Below, one piece after another: positions 1 to 6,787 of a DNA stretch of 64,000 nt. The first letter of the stretch is position 1, and each line of letters opens with the position of its first letter. The notes below the pieces were generated by a model, which was given only the letters and a program-made list of their open reading frames with translations, had not been told where the DNA came from and searched no databases. Made by a program: the position numbers and the translations under genes. The DNA comes from Alkalinema sp. FACHB-956 (GTDB lineage Bacteria; Cyanobacteriota; Cyanobacteriia; Leptolyngbyales; Leptolyngbyaceae), in assembly GCF_014697025.1 (NCBI RefSeq), contig NZ_JACJRC010000022.1, positions 1 through 64,000 on the forward strand, in the 5' to 3' direction.

Positions 1-88
1 GGCGACAGTCTTTACACAGATAATTTTGTTTACCTCTTTGTTTACCGTTCTTACTGATACTAGTGGAGCCACATTCGGGACATTGCAT
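1..88 (-). CDS. IS1-family transposase, N-terminal zinc-ribbon part (partial, runs off window)
   Basis: Read on the minus strand from an ATG at 88, the sequence encodes a protein beginning MQCPECGSTSISKNGKQRGK and continuing to a second cysteine pair (CKDC) before it leaves the window. The CPECGS...CKDC zinc ribbon followed by a basic stretch is the N-terminus of IS1-family transposases (InsA-like), which are common in cyanobacteria. Only 29 codons are present, so the catalytic part, the inverted repeat and element integrity cannot be judged. The element's end should lie just to the right of position 88, almost on top of the following SH3 gene. Confidence 0.72.
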   Translation of the reverse strand, partial: MQCPECGSTSISKNGKQRGKQNYLCKDCR

Positions 89-117
89 CGGTTTTATCCT
101 CTTTTCATATCCCTATT

Positions 118-486
118 ATGCAACGCCCAGTTTCCCAATCTGCCCCGCAACAAGCACCACCACAAACCATAATTGTTCAAGCTGCCCCCTCTGACAGAGA
201 AGCGATAAAGGAAGTCGAAACAGAAAGAGAACCTGACAAGCCTGTTAAAAAGCCTGTTAAAAATACAGGTAATACTAATGCAACGATCGTTGGTCAGCCT
301 GGGAGTAAGAATATTCGGTCGGGTCCAGGAACTGTATATGATTCAAAGCATATTGCTTATCCGGGCGATCGAGTCCGTGTTTTAGAGCGGAGTATTGATT
401 CTGGTGGTTACACCTGGTACAAAGTCTATTTTCCAGAATCTGGTGCTGATGGATGGATTGCAGGTCAATTATTGAGTATTGATTAA
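118..486 (+). CDS. SH3b-domain protein, possibly truncated at its N-terminus
   Basis: A 122-residue product with a Pro/Gln-rich, then Lys/Glu-rich, low-complexity first half and one bacterial SH3 domain at about residues 52-121 (N-IRSGPGTVYDSKHIAYPG, then a W-YKVYF and GWIAG core). Such domains usually bind cell-wall peptides or mediate protein contacts. No signal peptide or membrane segment is visible, unlike most relatives. The frame stays open upstream of the ATG at 118 right into the IS1-like sequence, so an original N-terminus may have been cut off by the insertion. The M15 carboxypeptidase gene follows after 46 bases in the same direction, supporting a cell-envelope role. The domain is clear; the function is inferred. 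Confidence 0.6.
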   Translation: MQRPVSQSAPQQAPPQTIIVQAAPSDREAIKEVETEREPDKPVKKPVKNTGNTNATIVGQPGSKNIRSGPGTVYDSKHIAYPGDRVRVLERSIDSGGYTWYKVYFPESGADGWIAGQLLSID

Positions 487-532
487 TTTAAATTGTCAAT
501 TCATTTTTAGCCCCTTTATTATCCATGGTGTG

Positions 533-1435
533 ATGAACCGCCCCACAACTCGCCAGCAGAAGCCAAATTCAGGCAATCCAATTCAAACCTTTGGTATGTT
601 TTTACAAAAACATATTAAGTTCATCCTAATTATGGTTTGTAGTGCAACAGTCATTACTGTACTTGGAATGAATGGTCTTCGTTCTGATGTGTCAAGTAGT
701 ATTCCTCAGCCAAGTTCACAAGTAACTTCTGTTACTTCTCAACAACCATTGAGAATTGAGCATAATCAGAATAGCTCTGCTCAAGCTCCGGCAGTAAGTT
801 TCGAAAAAATGGTAAAGCCGTCTTCTCCAAAAGGGACGATCGTTCAACCATCATCACCTATTTTTCCTGTTCAGCAGGCTTCACCAGAAATTCCCGTGAC
901 TTCTCAAGTTCGAACAAAATTTGGACATTTCCCCTATCAGGAAGCCGACCCAAGTCGTCTGGTAAATGCTGGAAAGTTTGTTCGAGAAAATTATGAACGC
1001 TCGGAACTACTCGACCAAGAGGCTTATGAGGCTTTTCAACAAATGAAAGCTGCAGCAGCTTCTCAAGGAGTTTACCTAATGATTATTTCGGGATTTCGTA
1101 GCATCACAGATCAAGCTGCTCTATTTGAGAGACAAATTGCTAGAAGAGGAAGTGAATCTGAGGCGGCAAGATCGAGTGCGCCTCCTGGATATAGTGAACA
1201 TCATACAGGCTATGCTTTAGATATTGCAGATCAGCAGTCAGACACTGATCTTAAAGTTGCTTTTCAAGAAACAGCTGCTTATCAATGGCTAGTTACCAAT
1301 GCCTATAAGTATCAATTTGAACAGTCATTTCCACTCAATAATCGACAGGGTATAAATTTTGAGCCATGGCATTGGCGATACATCGGACCACCCAGAGCCT
1401 CACAAATCTTTGCTGCTGCTAGACAAGCTTCTTAG
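533..1435 (+). CDS. D-alanyl-D-alanine carboxypeptidase, M15 (VanY/DacB-type) family
   Basis: A 300-residue membrane-anchored peptidase that trims the terminal D-Ala from peptidoglycan stem peptides. A membrane segment lies at about residues 27-47, then a Ser/Pro/Gln-rich linker to about 125, then the catalytic domain. The M15 signature SxHxxGxAxD is visible as SEHHTGYALD (Ser221, zinc ligands His223 and Asp230), and the second half as EPWHW (catalytic Glu277, zinc ligand His280). The SGFRS motif before them is also typical of VanY-like enzymes. The ATG at 533 was chosen because the 18 extra codons back to a TTG at 479 overlap the preceding SH3 gene and look non-coding; GTG at 530 is an equal alternative. 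It may be co-transcribed with the SH3 protein gene. Family call is firm. Confidence 0.88.
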   Translation: MNRPTTRQQKPNSGNPIQTFGMFLQKHIKFILIMVCSATVITVLGMNGLRSDVSSSIPQPSSQVTSVTSQQPLRIEHNQNSSAQAPAVSFEKMVKPSSPKGTIVQPSSPIFPVQQASPEIPVTSQVRTKFGHFPYQEADPSRLVNAGKFVRENYERSELLDQEAYEAFQQMKAAAASQGVYLMIISGFRSITDQAALFERQIARRGSESEAARSSAPPGYSEHHTGYALDIADQQSDTDLKVAFQETAAYQWLVTNAYKYQFEQSFPLNNRQGINFEPWHWRYIGPPRASQIFAAARQAS

Positions 1436-1957
1436 TACAGTAGCAAAGTGTTTAAGGGGTTGCTATAAGGAGAGAGTCTCATGTACTAGAGAGATGGTTG
1501 AAAAGCACATGGCTAGGTTTGCTGACTGACTCGCACGCCAGTTAACAAGGCCCCACATCGTCATCGAACTCTACAGATTGGCCAAAACGGCTACAACCAG
1601 ATCTGCCTCTAGCCACTCCTGCGATCGACTTCTGGAGAAAATTGCCAAATATTACAGGATTGCAAAATTTTGAAATACGGTTGACAGAACCTTCGTTTGT
1701 CCGTAGGCTTGTTTCTCATAGCTGAGTACAACCGTGTTAAACACCCCGATGGAATCAGCTTAAGCTCCCGAAAATTAAGGCGCTACCCAATGTTGATTGA
1801 GGCCAACAAAGGGCAGCTAAACCCCCAAGCTGGTATAAGCAGCTGGGCGGTCTGACACGGATTGTAACATTCGATCGGGCCACCCTACTTGTCCTGCGCA
1901 AAAGGGTGGCTTTAATTTTTGGGGTTTCTTCCCGTCCCTACAATCAGGAGAAATCCC
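1436..1957. other. Intergenic stretch with one hairpin
   Basis: No open frame with recognisable protein features is visible on either strand. The only clear structure is the GC-rich hairpin with a T-rich tail at 1879-1920, just before the next small gene. Nothing else supportable was seen. Confidence 0.5.
1879..1920 (+). terminator. Hairpin with T-rich tail (terminator or leader attenuator)
   Basis: An 8-bp perfect stem GCCACCCT (1879-1886) / AGGGTGGC (1903-1910) with a 16-base loop is followed by TTTAATTTTT. It has the shape of an intrinsic terminator on the plus strand, but sits only about 38 bases before the start of the next small gene, so it could also act within that gene's leader. Confidence 0.45.
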
Positions 1958-2176
1958 ATGGTCATTAACTTTAATGGAGTCGATCGTGTAATCGATCCCG
2001 ATCGTAAACCGTTGCAATTTTATCTCTTCGGCACTCGCGAAGAAGTCCAGTCTACAATCAACCAATTGCATGTCCTGCGATTTAGCGATCGAGTTCGTTG
2101 GAGTCCACCCGTTCCAGTGGTGGGTTCGGATTGGCAGTACGTCAGCATGATGGAGCGCGATCGATCGGCAGAGTAA
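1958..2176 (+). CDS. Small conserved-looking hypothetical protein (72 aa)
   Basis: A 72-residue soluble acidic/basic mixed protein starting MVINFNGVDRVIDPD, with no membrane segment, signal or known motif. The start is supported by a good ribosome-binding sequence CAGGAG at 1945-1950, eight bases before the ATG. The gene ends in front of a perfect 15-bp terminator hairpin. HIP1-like GATCGATC tetramers occur in it as in the neighbouring real genes. I do not recognise a family and give no function. Confidence 0.55.
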   Translation: MVINFNGVDRVIDPDRKPLQFYLFGTREEVQSTINQLHVLRFSDRVRWSPPVPVVGSDWQYVSMMERDRSAE

Positions 2177-2208
2177 GGGCGATCGATCAATTGTCCCGAG
2201 GGTTGTCT

Positions 2209-2241
2209 AAAAACCGGGATTTTTAGAAAATCCCGGTTTTT
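2209..2241. terminator. Bidirectional intrinsic terminator
   Basis: A perfect 15-bp stem AAAAACCGGGATTTT (2209-2223) / AAAATCCCGGTTTTT (2227-2241) with a 3-base loop. A-rich and T-rich outer arms make it a terminator in both directions, between the small plus-strand gene ending at 2176 and the minus-strand SH3 gene ending at 2261. Confidence 0.85.
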
Positions 2242-2260
2242 GAAGAGACACCTTTAGGTT

Positions 2261-2758
2261 CTAAAGCTGCAAAAAGCGCCTTGCCGCCCAACCCCGCGTT
2301 CCCCCGTAGGCCACAGGTACCCAGACTTCCCCATTGGCCGCAAACCGCTGCCCCGCCGTCACATTCACCCGTTGTCCACAGGGAACCGTCCCCAACACCC
2401 GCGTCAACCCCGCACTCTGGCGAATATTCACCACCCGAATCGGCTGGGGACACAGCACCAGCACCCCCCGCCTAGGCGTCGATTGCGCCACGATCGGCGT
2501 TGCAGAAGGAGCCGTATTCGTTACCGGCCTAGTTTCATTCTTCGCAGATTCCCCATAGGGTGGCACCGAAAAGGTAAACTTCGGCAACTCCAGATTGAGC
2601 TTGGTAAAATCAGGATGCCCCACAATCCCCCAAGCCGCAATGCCTAACAGCGTCCCATAGGCCGCTCTATCAAATCCATCCAACTTCTTCTTAGGTGTGA
2701 CAGGCGGAAATAAAAGTGCGAGAATCGAGCCAATCGTTGGTAATTTCAATGCCCCCAT
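2261..2758 (-). CDS. Membrane-anchored SH3b-domain protein
   Basis: A 165-residue protein with a short hydrophobic stretch near the N-terminus (about residues 8-18, then a PKKK turn), a second hydrophobic stretch around 30-45, a Thr/Pro-rich linker, and a C-terminal SH3-like domain from about 95 to the end (VLVLCPQPIRVVNIRQSAG, then VNVTAGQRF and GWAARRFLQL). The ATG at 2758 is preferred because GGGAGA lies at the right distance; a TTG five codons further upstream is possible. This is the second SH3-type protein within 2.5 kb of the M15 carboxypeptidase. The role is probably cell-envelope binding, but this is inference from the domain only. Confidence 0.6.
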   Translation of the reverse strand: MGALKLPTIGSILALLFPPVTPKKKLDGFDRAAYGTLLGIAAWGIVGHPDFTKLNLELPKFTFSVPPYGESAKNETRPVTNTAPSATPIVAQSTPRRGVLVLCPQPIRVVNIRQSAGLTRVLGTVPCGQRVNVTAGQRFAANGEVWVPVAYGGTRGWAARRFLQL

Positions 2759-2877
2759 CGTAGTTTCTCCCAATCACTCTAGCTAACTTGATCTAACGCA
2801 TCCCATTTCCAGGAACCCCATCCCAACTAACCCTATCAAACCGGCCTCCTATCCTGCCTGATTGAAATCACGGAACC

Positions 2878-4044
2878 ATGACCCTACTGCAAGTCCTCGG
2901 AGCCACCTTAATTTTTATTGTGTGTCCCTTGCTGGCCTTCCTGCCGGACTGTAACCAATTGCAAGATGGGTTTAAAATTCTACTTAAAATTATAAAAGGA
3001 TTGGCGATCGTCGGTCTTTCCAAAGTCTTCTTTCCCGCCAACCCCGAATGGGACATGATCGCCCTAGCCGCCTACGCCTTTGGTCGGTACGGGCGTCAGC
3101 AGCCCACGGAACTCACCACCCTCTTAGCCGGATTGGGTCTACATCACCCGATCGCTGCTGCCTTTGTCATTCCCTTAACCTTCGTCGGGACAACCCTGTT
3201 TCGGTCTCCCCAACAAAGTCGCTGGGTGGCCTTAGCATTGATGATTGTGATGAACGCCGCCTTTCAACCGCGCAACTCTGCCCTCCTCGTGATGACGATC
3301 GTGATGGCAGGCGTAGTCAGTTGGGGCGATCAAAAACGAACCGAAACCCTCACCAAAACCGCCAAGAAAACTGAATATCGAGCCTTTCGCCCCGCAGGCA
3401 CGATCGCCACCTTAGACGATGCCCTCAAACTCCCCAAAGCCGGACACCTAGCCACCGCCCTCGCCTCCCTCAAACGGGCTAGCTTACCGATCGTCTCCGG
3501 TTGGGTGCTGTATCCCGGCGACGATCCAGATCCCCTATTCCAACTACTGCAACCTTCCCGCCGAGAACCCGTTATCATCCGGGTTTCCGCCGTTGAGCAA
3601 CCCAACTTAGATTACAATCTCGAAATTACTAGCATCAATGCCTTTTGGGACGCGATCGTGCAATGTTTTGAAGCCCAACGCAACAGTACCGTTGCCCTCG
3701 TCGTTCAACCCAAACTGTGGCCAATTTTTTACGGAACTGCTAGCCCAATCGCCCCAGATACCGCCACCCTAGAAGTCACCGTCTATTCCGAAGGTGCAGC
3801 GCCTACAACCCATCAACTCCAGCCCCTTGCTTCAGAAGATGCAACCACTTGGACAAGCCGTTCGATCGCCGAGGACATTCCCCCCAAGCTCTTGCAAGAA
3901 GTTGCAAGCCTCAGCGATCGCGCCTTCCAGGTATTCCATCAAGCCTCCGCCAAATTTCCCAGCAAACCCGCGATCGTAGAATGGAGTCACGATGGAGAAC
4001 GGTTATGGATTACCGGAATTCGATTTGAACTTAAATCACCTTGA
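2878..4044 (+). CDS. Membrane protein: PlsY-like N-terminal segment joined to degenerate PEP-synthase-type (PPDK_N) domain
   Basis: A 388-residue protein. Residues 1-150 hold about four hydrophobic segments and a DGFK...GRYG stretch that resembles cyanobacterial PlsY-type glycerol-3-phosphate acyltransferases, without the full glycine-rich motifs of active enzymes. Residues about 175-385 follow the order of the ATP-binding half of PEP synthase/PPDK: KAGHLATALASLKRASLPIV (the GGKgasL...g.pVP position), then PVIIRVSAV (where active enzymes have VRSSAv-ED), then VALVVQPKLWPIFYG, and at the end PAIVEWSHDGERLWI (where enzymes have diEWayDg-lyilQ). The phosphate-binding arginines, glycines and QSRP end are lost, so catalytic ATP or PEP use is doubtful. 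I recall longer cyanobacterial proteins that combine these two parts; this one looks shortened. Function unknown; assignment rests on pattern memory. Confidence 0.5.
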   Translation: MTLLQVLGATLIFIVCPLLAFLPDCNQLQDGFKILLKIIKGLAIVGLSKVFFPANPEWDMIALAAYAFGRYGRQQPTELTTLLAGLGLHHPIAAAFVIPLTFVGTTLFRSPQQSRWVALALMIVMNAAFQPRNSALLVMTIVMAGVVSWGDQKRTETLTKTAKKTEYRAFRPAGTIATLDDALKLPKAGHLATALASLKRASLPIVSGWVLYPGDDPDPLFQLLQPSRREPVIIRVSAVEQPNLDYNLEITSINAFWDAIVQCFEAQRNSTVALVVQPKLWPIFYGTASPIAPDTATLEVTVYSEGAAPTTHQLQPLASEDATTWTSRSIAEDIPPKLLQEVASLSDRAFQVFHQASAKFPSKPAIVEWSHDGERLWITGIRFELKSP

Positions 4045-4106
4045 CCATCAACCCTAACAACACTTGAATCTTCACTTTAACAACAATAGCGAAAGCACAA
4101 CTGCCT

Positions 4107-4850
4107 CTACTCCATCAATGAATCGGGATCAAGCCCTTGCGATAGTAGATAAGCCGTAAGCTGCTCTAACTTGCGTTGGGCGGCTGCTTTCTCCTGACGT
4201 TCAGCTTGTAACTGCGATCGTAATTCATTAGCAATCATCTCAGGTGTCACTTCTGCCTGCCCCTGGATATCATACCAAGTCAAAATCTCCTGCTCAATTC
4301 CGCCAATCATCTGCCGCGATCGGCCAATCCCTAAACCCACTTCCGGCATCCAATAGGGTTCACCCATTTGCAGGTGATAGGCCCCATCAATTAATTTGTA
4401 AACCTCAAAGGGTTGATGCCCATCCCGCTGCCAAAACTCAGGATTGTAGATCAGATAATACAACACACCCAAGTTTGCATAAATCTCTCGCTTTTCGTCA
4501 TATTCTCCCCCCGGACGATGCGACACCATCTGCAACACAAAGCTAGGCACCACATCATTCTCTTCCCAGGTCGCATAGCTACGGCGTGATTTACCACCCT
4601 TCTTCCGTTCCACACCCAAACTCAAAAAACCATCCGGCACGATCGGAACTTTGGGGCTAACCCCAGTCGTGTGATAGATCGCCATATCTACCCCAAAAAA
4701 CCAGTCCATACGACTGGCCCAAAGATTCGTTAGTAGAAATAGAAGCAAATTCGGCAATAAATTCTGATCTTCGTTATCCACAGGGGTATCATCTGAGCAG
4801 GGTAACTCTTCGGTCGAAGGCAACGGGGATCTGTAGTTGGACGTAAGCAT
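4107..4850 (-). CDS. Uma2 family (DUF820) protein, putative PD-(D/E)xK nuclease fold
   Basis: A 247-residue protein typical of the Uma2 family that is greatly expanded in cyanobacteria. Visible family landmarks are PIVPDGFLSLGV (PD motif), SFVLQMVSHRPGGEYDEK, YANLGVLYYLIYNPE, PFEVYKL and GEPYWMPEVGLGIG. Residues about 195-247 form a Gln/Glu/Lys-rich coiled coil that ends in QLTAYLLSQGLDPDSL, also standard. In most members the middle motif is VLEVVS; here the acidic residue is Gln, which may remove a metal ligand. The ATG at 4850 was chosen over a TTG at 4928 because the extra N-terminal residues do not look like the family. Family functions are largely unproven. A decayed relative is at 39867-40115. 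Confidence 0.8.
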   Translation of the reverse strand: MLTSNYRSPLPSTEELPCSDDTPVDNEDQNLLPNLLLFLLTNLWASRMDWFFGVDMAIYHTTGVSPKVPIVPDGFLSLGVERKKGGKSRRSYATWEENDVVPSFVLQMVSHRPGGEYDEKREIYANLGVLYYLIYNPEFWQRDGHQPFEVYKLIDGAYHLQMGEPYWMPEVGLGIGRSRQMIGGIEQEILTWYDIQGQAEVTPEMIANELRSQLQAERQEKAAAQRKLEQLTAYLLSQGLDPDSLME

Positions 4851-4931
4851 GGCAAACCAACTCCCGAAGTGAGATGTGATACTCCCAGCATAGAACAATG
4901 CAAAAATTCGGTACCGCCCCTCAAACAAACT

Positions 4932-5792
4932 CTAAAACAAACTCAGTTGCGAAGGCGTTTCGTCAGCCATTAAATTCCACGGTAATGGCGGCACTTCCAG
5001 CCCTGCCTGTTCCAACATCGCCTGAAACCGTCGCGCATTCCGGGGTGAATGATCTTCCAACGGACAATGGACAAAGAAATAGGTTTGTTTCCCCTGCGCC
5101 ACCCAATTCGCAACAATATCAACCCACTCTGCAAAATAATCTAGATTATTCTCAAGAACGGGATGGCTAATGTAACGGACAAAGCTAAAGGGAGCAGTCA
5201 CGATCGGATCTAGGGGAACATCCGGCTTTTTATTTTGGGAATACTGTTGCGGATTATCCGTCGCACGGTAAATTGCCCGAGTATCCAACAACACTCGCCC
5301 AACTTGATGATGGGTCAATAACTCATTCAGCCGATCGCGATAACTCGCTTGAAACCAGCCGATATGCCGTACTTCCACCGCCAACGGAGCTGCCGTCGCA
5401 GCCTGCCAGCCTTGAATGAATAACTCTAAATCTTTGTAATAGGCCGGACTATAGCTCGGTGGCAATTGCAGAAACATCACCCCTAACCGATCGCCCAATC
5501 CCTGCATCAATGCCAAAAACCGCAAGGCATCCGGCAAATGCGGCAACAAATTGCCCTCGTGCGTCACCGTTTTAGGCAACTTCGGAAAAAATAGAAATCC
5601 TTCCGGCGTCTCCGCCGCCCAGCGCTTCACCGTATCCCGATCGGGGATGGAATAAAAGGTCGTATTCCCTTCCACGATCGAAAACCGTCGGCTATACAAC
5701 TTCAGAAAATCCCGCGCCGCTGCCTTCGCCGGAAACAACTCCCCCAACCACCCCTTATAGCCCCAAATTGCCAACCCCAGGGAAAAACTCAT
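4932..5792 (-). CDS. DUF72 (YecE-like) family protein
   Basis: A 286-residue TIM-barrel-type protein. It begins SLGLAIWGYKGW-GELFP and carries the family landmarks FSIVEGNTTFYSIPD, TPEGFLFFPKLPKTVTHEGN, LGVMFLQLPPSY, PLAVEVRHIGWF and a C-terminal tail with YFFVHCPLEDHSPRNAR (family form N-N..g..P..a..l). The ATG at 5792 gives the usual N-terminus; a GTG at 5819 would add nine residues. The biochemical role of DUF72 is not established. It is 81 bases upstream of the Uma2 gene on the same strand, but nothing suggests a functional link. Family assignment is firm. Confidence 0.85.
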   Translation of the reverse strand: MSFSLGLAIWGYKGWLGELFPAKAAARDFLKLYSRRFSIVEGNTTFYSIPDRDTVKRWAAETPEGFLFFPKLPKTVTHEGNLLPHLPDALRFLALMQGLGDRLGVMFLQLPPSYSPAYYKDLELFIQGWQAATAAPLAVEVRHIGWFQASYRDRLNELLTHHQVGRVLLDTRAIYRATDNPQQYSQNKKPDVPLDPIVTAPFSFVRYISHPVLENNLDYFAEWVDIVANWVAQGKQTYFFVHCPLEDHSPRNARRFQAMLEQAGLEVPPLPWNLMADETPSQLSLF

Positions 5793-5979
5793 CTCTTGCC
5801 CACCCAACCTTAACTGCACCCGAGCATCTGTCCGCCAGTTTAGCGCACCCGCTTCCTCAGTCTATCAAGCACACCTCAGACACACTGTAATCCATTCGTT
5901 CATCACCCGCATCCCCTACCGATCCTCTGCCGCCCGCGATCGGCTAGCATAGACGCAGCAATCTCTGGAACCGAAGCGC

Positions 5980-6579
5980 ATGTCACAGGCAGAACAAGAA
6001 ACCAAAGCATTAATGGCAGAACTGAAAGCCCATGCTTGGATTTTGGGTGGCTTGGTCGGACTGATGTGGGCGATCGAATTTGCGGATCTGGCCCTGGGAG
6101 GCCGCCTAGAGTTATTAGGCATCCGGCCCCTGTCGCCTGCGGGCTTGCCCGGTATTTTCTTTGCCCCCTTTCTCCATGCTGGATTCCGCCACCTGATCAG
6201 CAATACCCTCCCCTTTCTGGTATTGGGCTGGTTGATTATGGCGCGGGATGTGCAGGAATTCATCGCCGTTTCGGTCATTGCAGCCCTAGCCAGCGGGATT
6301 GGGACGTGGCTCTTTGGCGTCCCAGGAACACTGCATATTGGAGCCAGTGGCGTCATTTTCGGTTACTTTGGCTATCTCATCCTCCGAGCCTGGTTTGAGC
6401 GCAGCCTCGGCTCTATCTTCATTGCGCTGGTCGTTTTCTCCCTCTTTGGCGGCATGATTTGGGGCATCTTACCCATCCAAATTGGTATTTCCTGGCAGGG
6501 GCATTTGTTTGGTCTCATCGGTGGGATTGTCGCGGCCCGCTTGATTTCCTGGATCAACGGGCAAGCCAAACCATTGTAA
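5980..6579 (+). CDS. Rhomboid-family intramembrane serine protease
   Basis: A 199-residue, six-segment membrane protein that should cleave transmembrane substrates within the bilayer. The catalytic serine is visible in HIGASGVIFGYF (Ser123 of GxSG) and the partner histidine in SWQGHLFG (His175). The supporting HxxxN oxyanion motif is HLISN (His71, Asn75). The length matches the minimal six-helix bacterial rhomboid core without extra domains. The start ATG follows directly after a short hydrophilic head. It is transcribed divergently from the DUF72 gene. Substrates are unknown. All key residues are present, so activity is likely. Confidence 0.92.
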   Translation: MSQAEQETKALMAELKAHAWILGGLVGLMWAIEFADLALGGRLELLGIRPLSPAGLPGIFFAPFLHAGFRHLISNTLPFLVLGWLIMARDVQEFIAVSVIAALASGIGTWLFGVPGTLHIGASGVIFGYFGYLILRAWFERSLGSIFIALVVFSLFGGMIWGILPIQIGISWQGHLFGLIGGIVAARLISWINGQAKPL

Positions 6580-6654
6580 CTAGCCCAATAACGAGCTAAA
6601 ACTATCGCTGTAGCCCAGACAATTAGGACAATCTTATCTTCACGCGCCAGTCGC

Positions 6655-6768
6655 TAGATCCGCCTAAATCCCCCGATCTCCTTCGGAGAGGCTACGCCGA
6701 GAAAAAGGGGGCCTTTGAGTCAATCAAGCAAAAACTAGAAATTCTAGGAACTTTTCTCCGATTTCCTC
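6655..6768. repeat. Cyanobacterial dispersed-repeat-like sequence
   Basis: The stretch contains AAATCCCCC ... AGGGGGCCTTT flanking CTCCTTCGGAGAGGCTACGC, a type of C/G-rich interspersed sequence frequent in cyanobacterial spacers. It lies directly left of the insertion sequence. Copy number in the genome cannot be seen here. Confidence 0.4.
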
Positions 6769-6787
6769 CTGTTCCCCCCTTAATAAG
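6769..6787. repeat. Left flanking direct repeat of the ISAs1-like element
   Basis: The 19 bases CTGTTCCCCCCTTAATAAG occur here and again identically at 7983-8001 immediately outside the other end of the insertion sequence. They mark the target site, which is part of the palindrome CCCCCCTTAATAAGGGGGG. The exact border is uncertain by two bases because the outermost bases can also be read as part of the inverted repeat. Confidence 0.75.
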
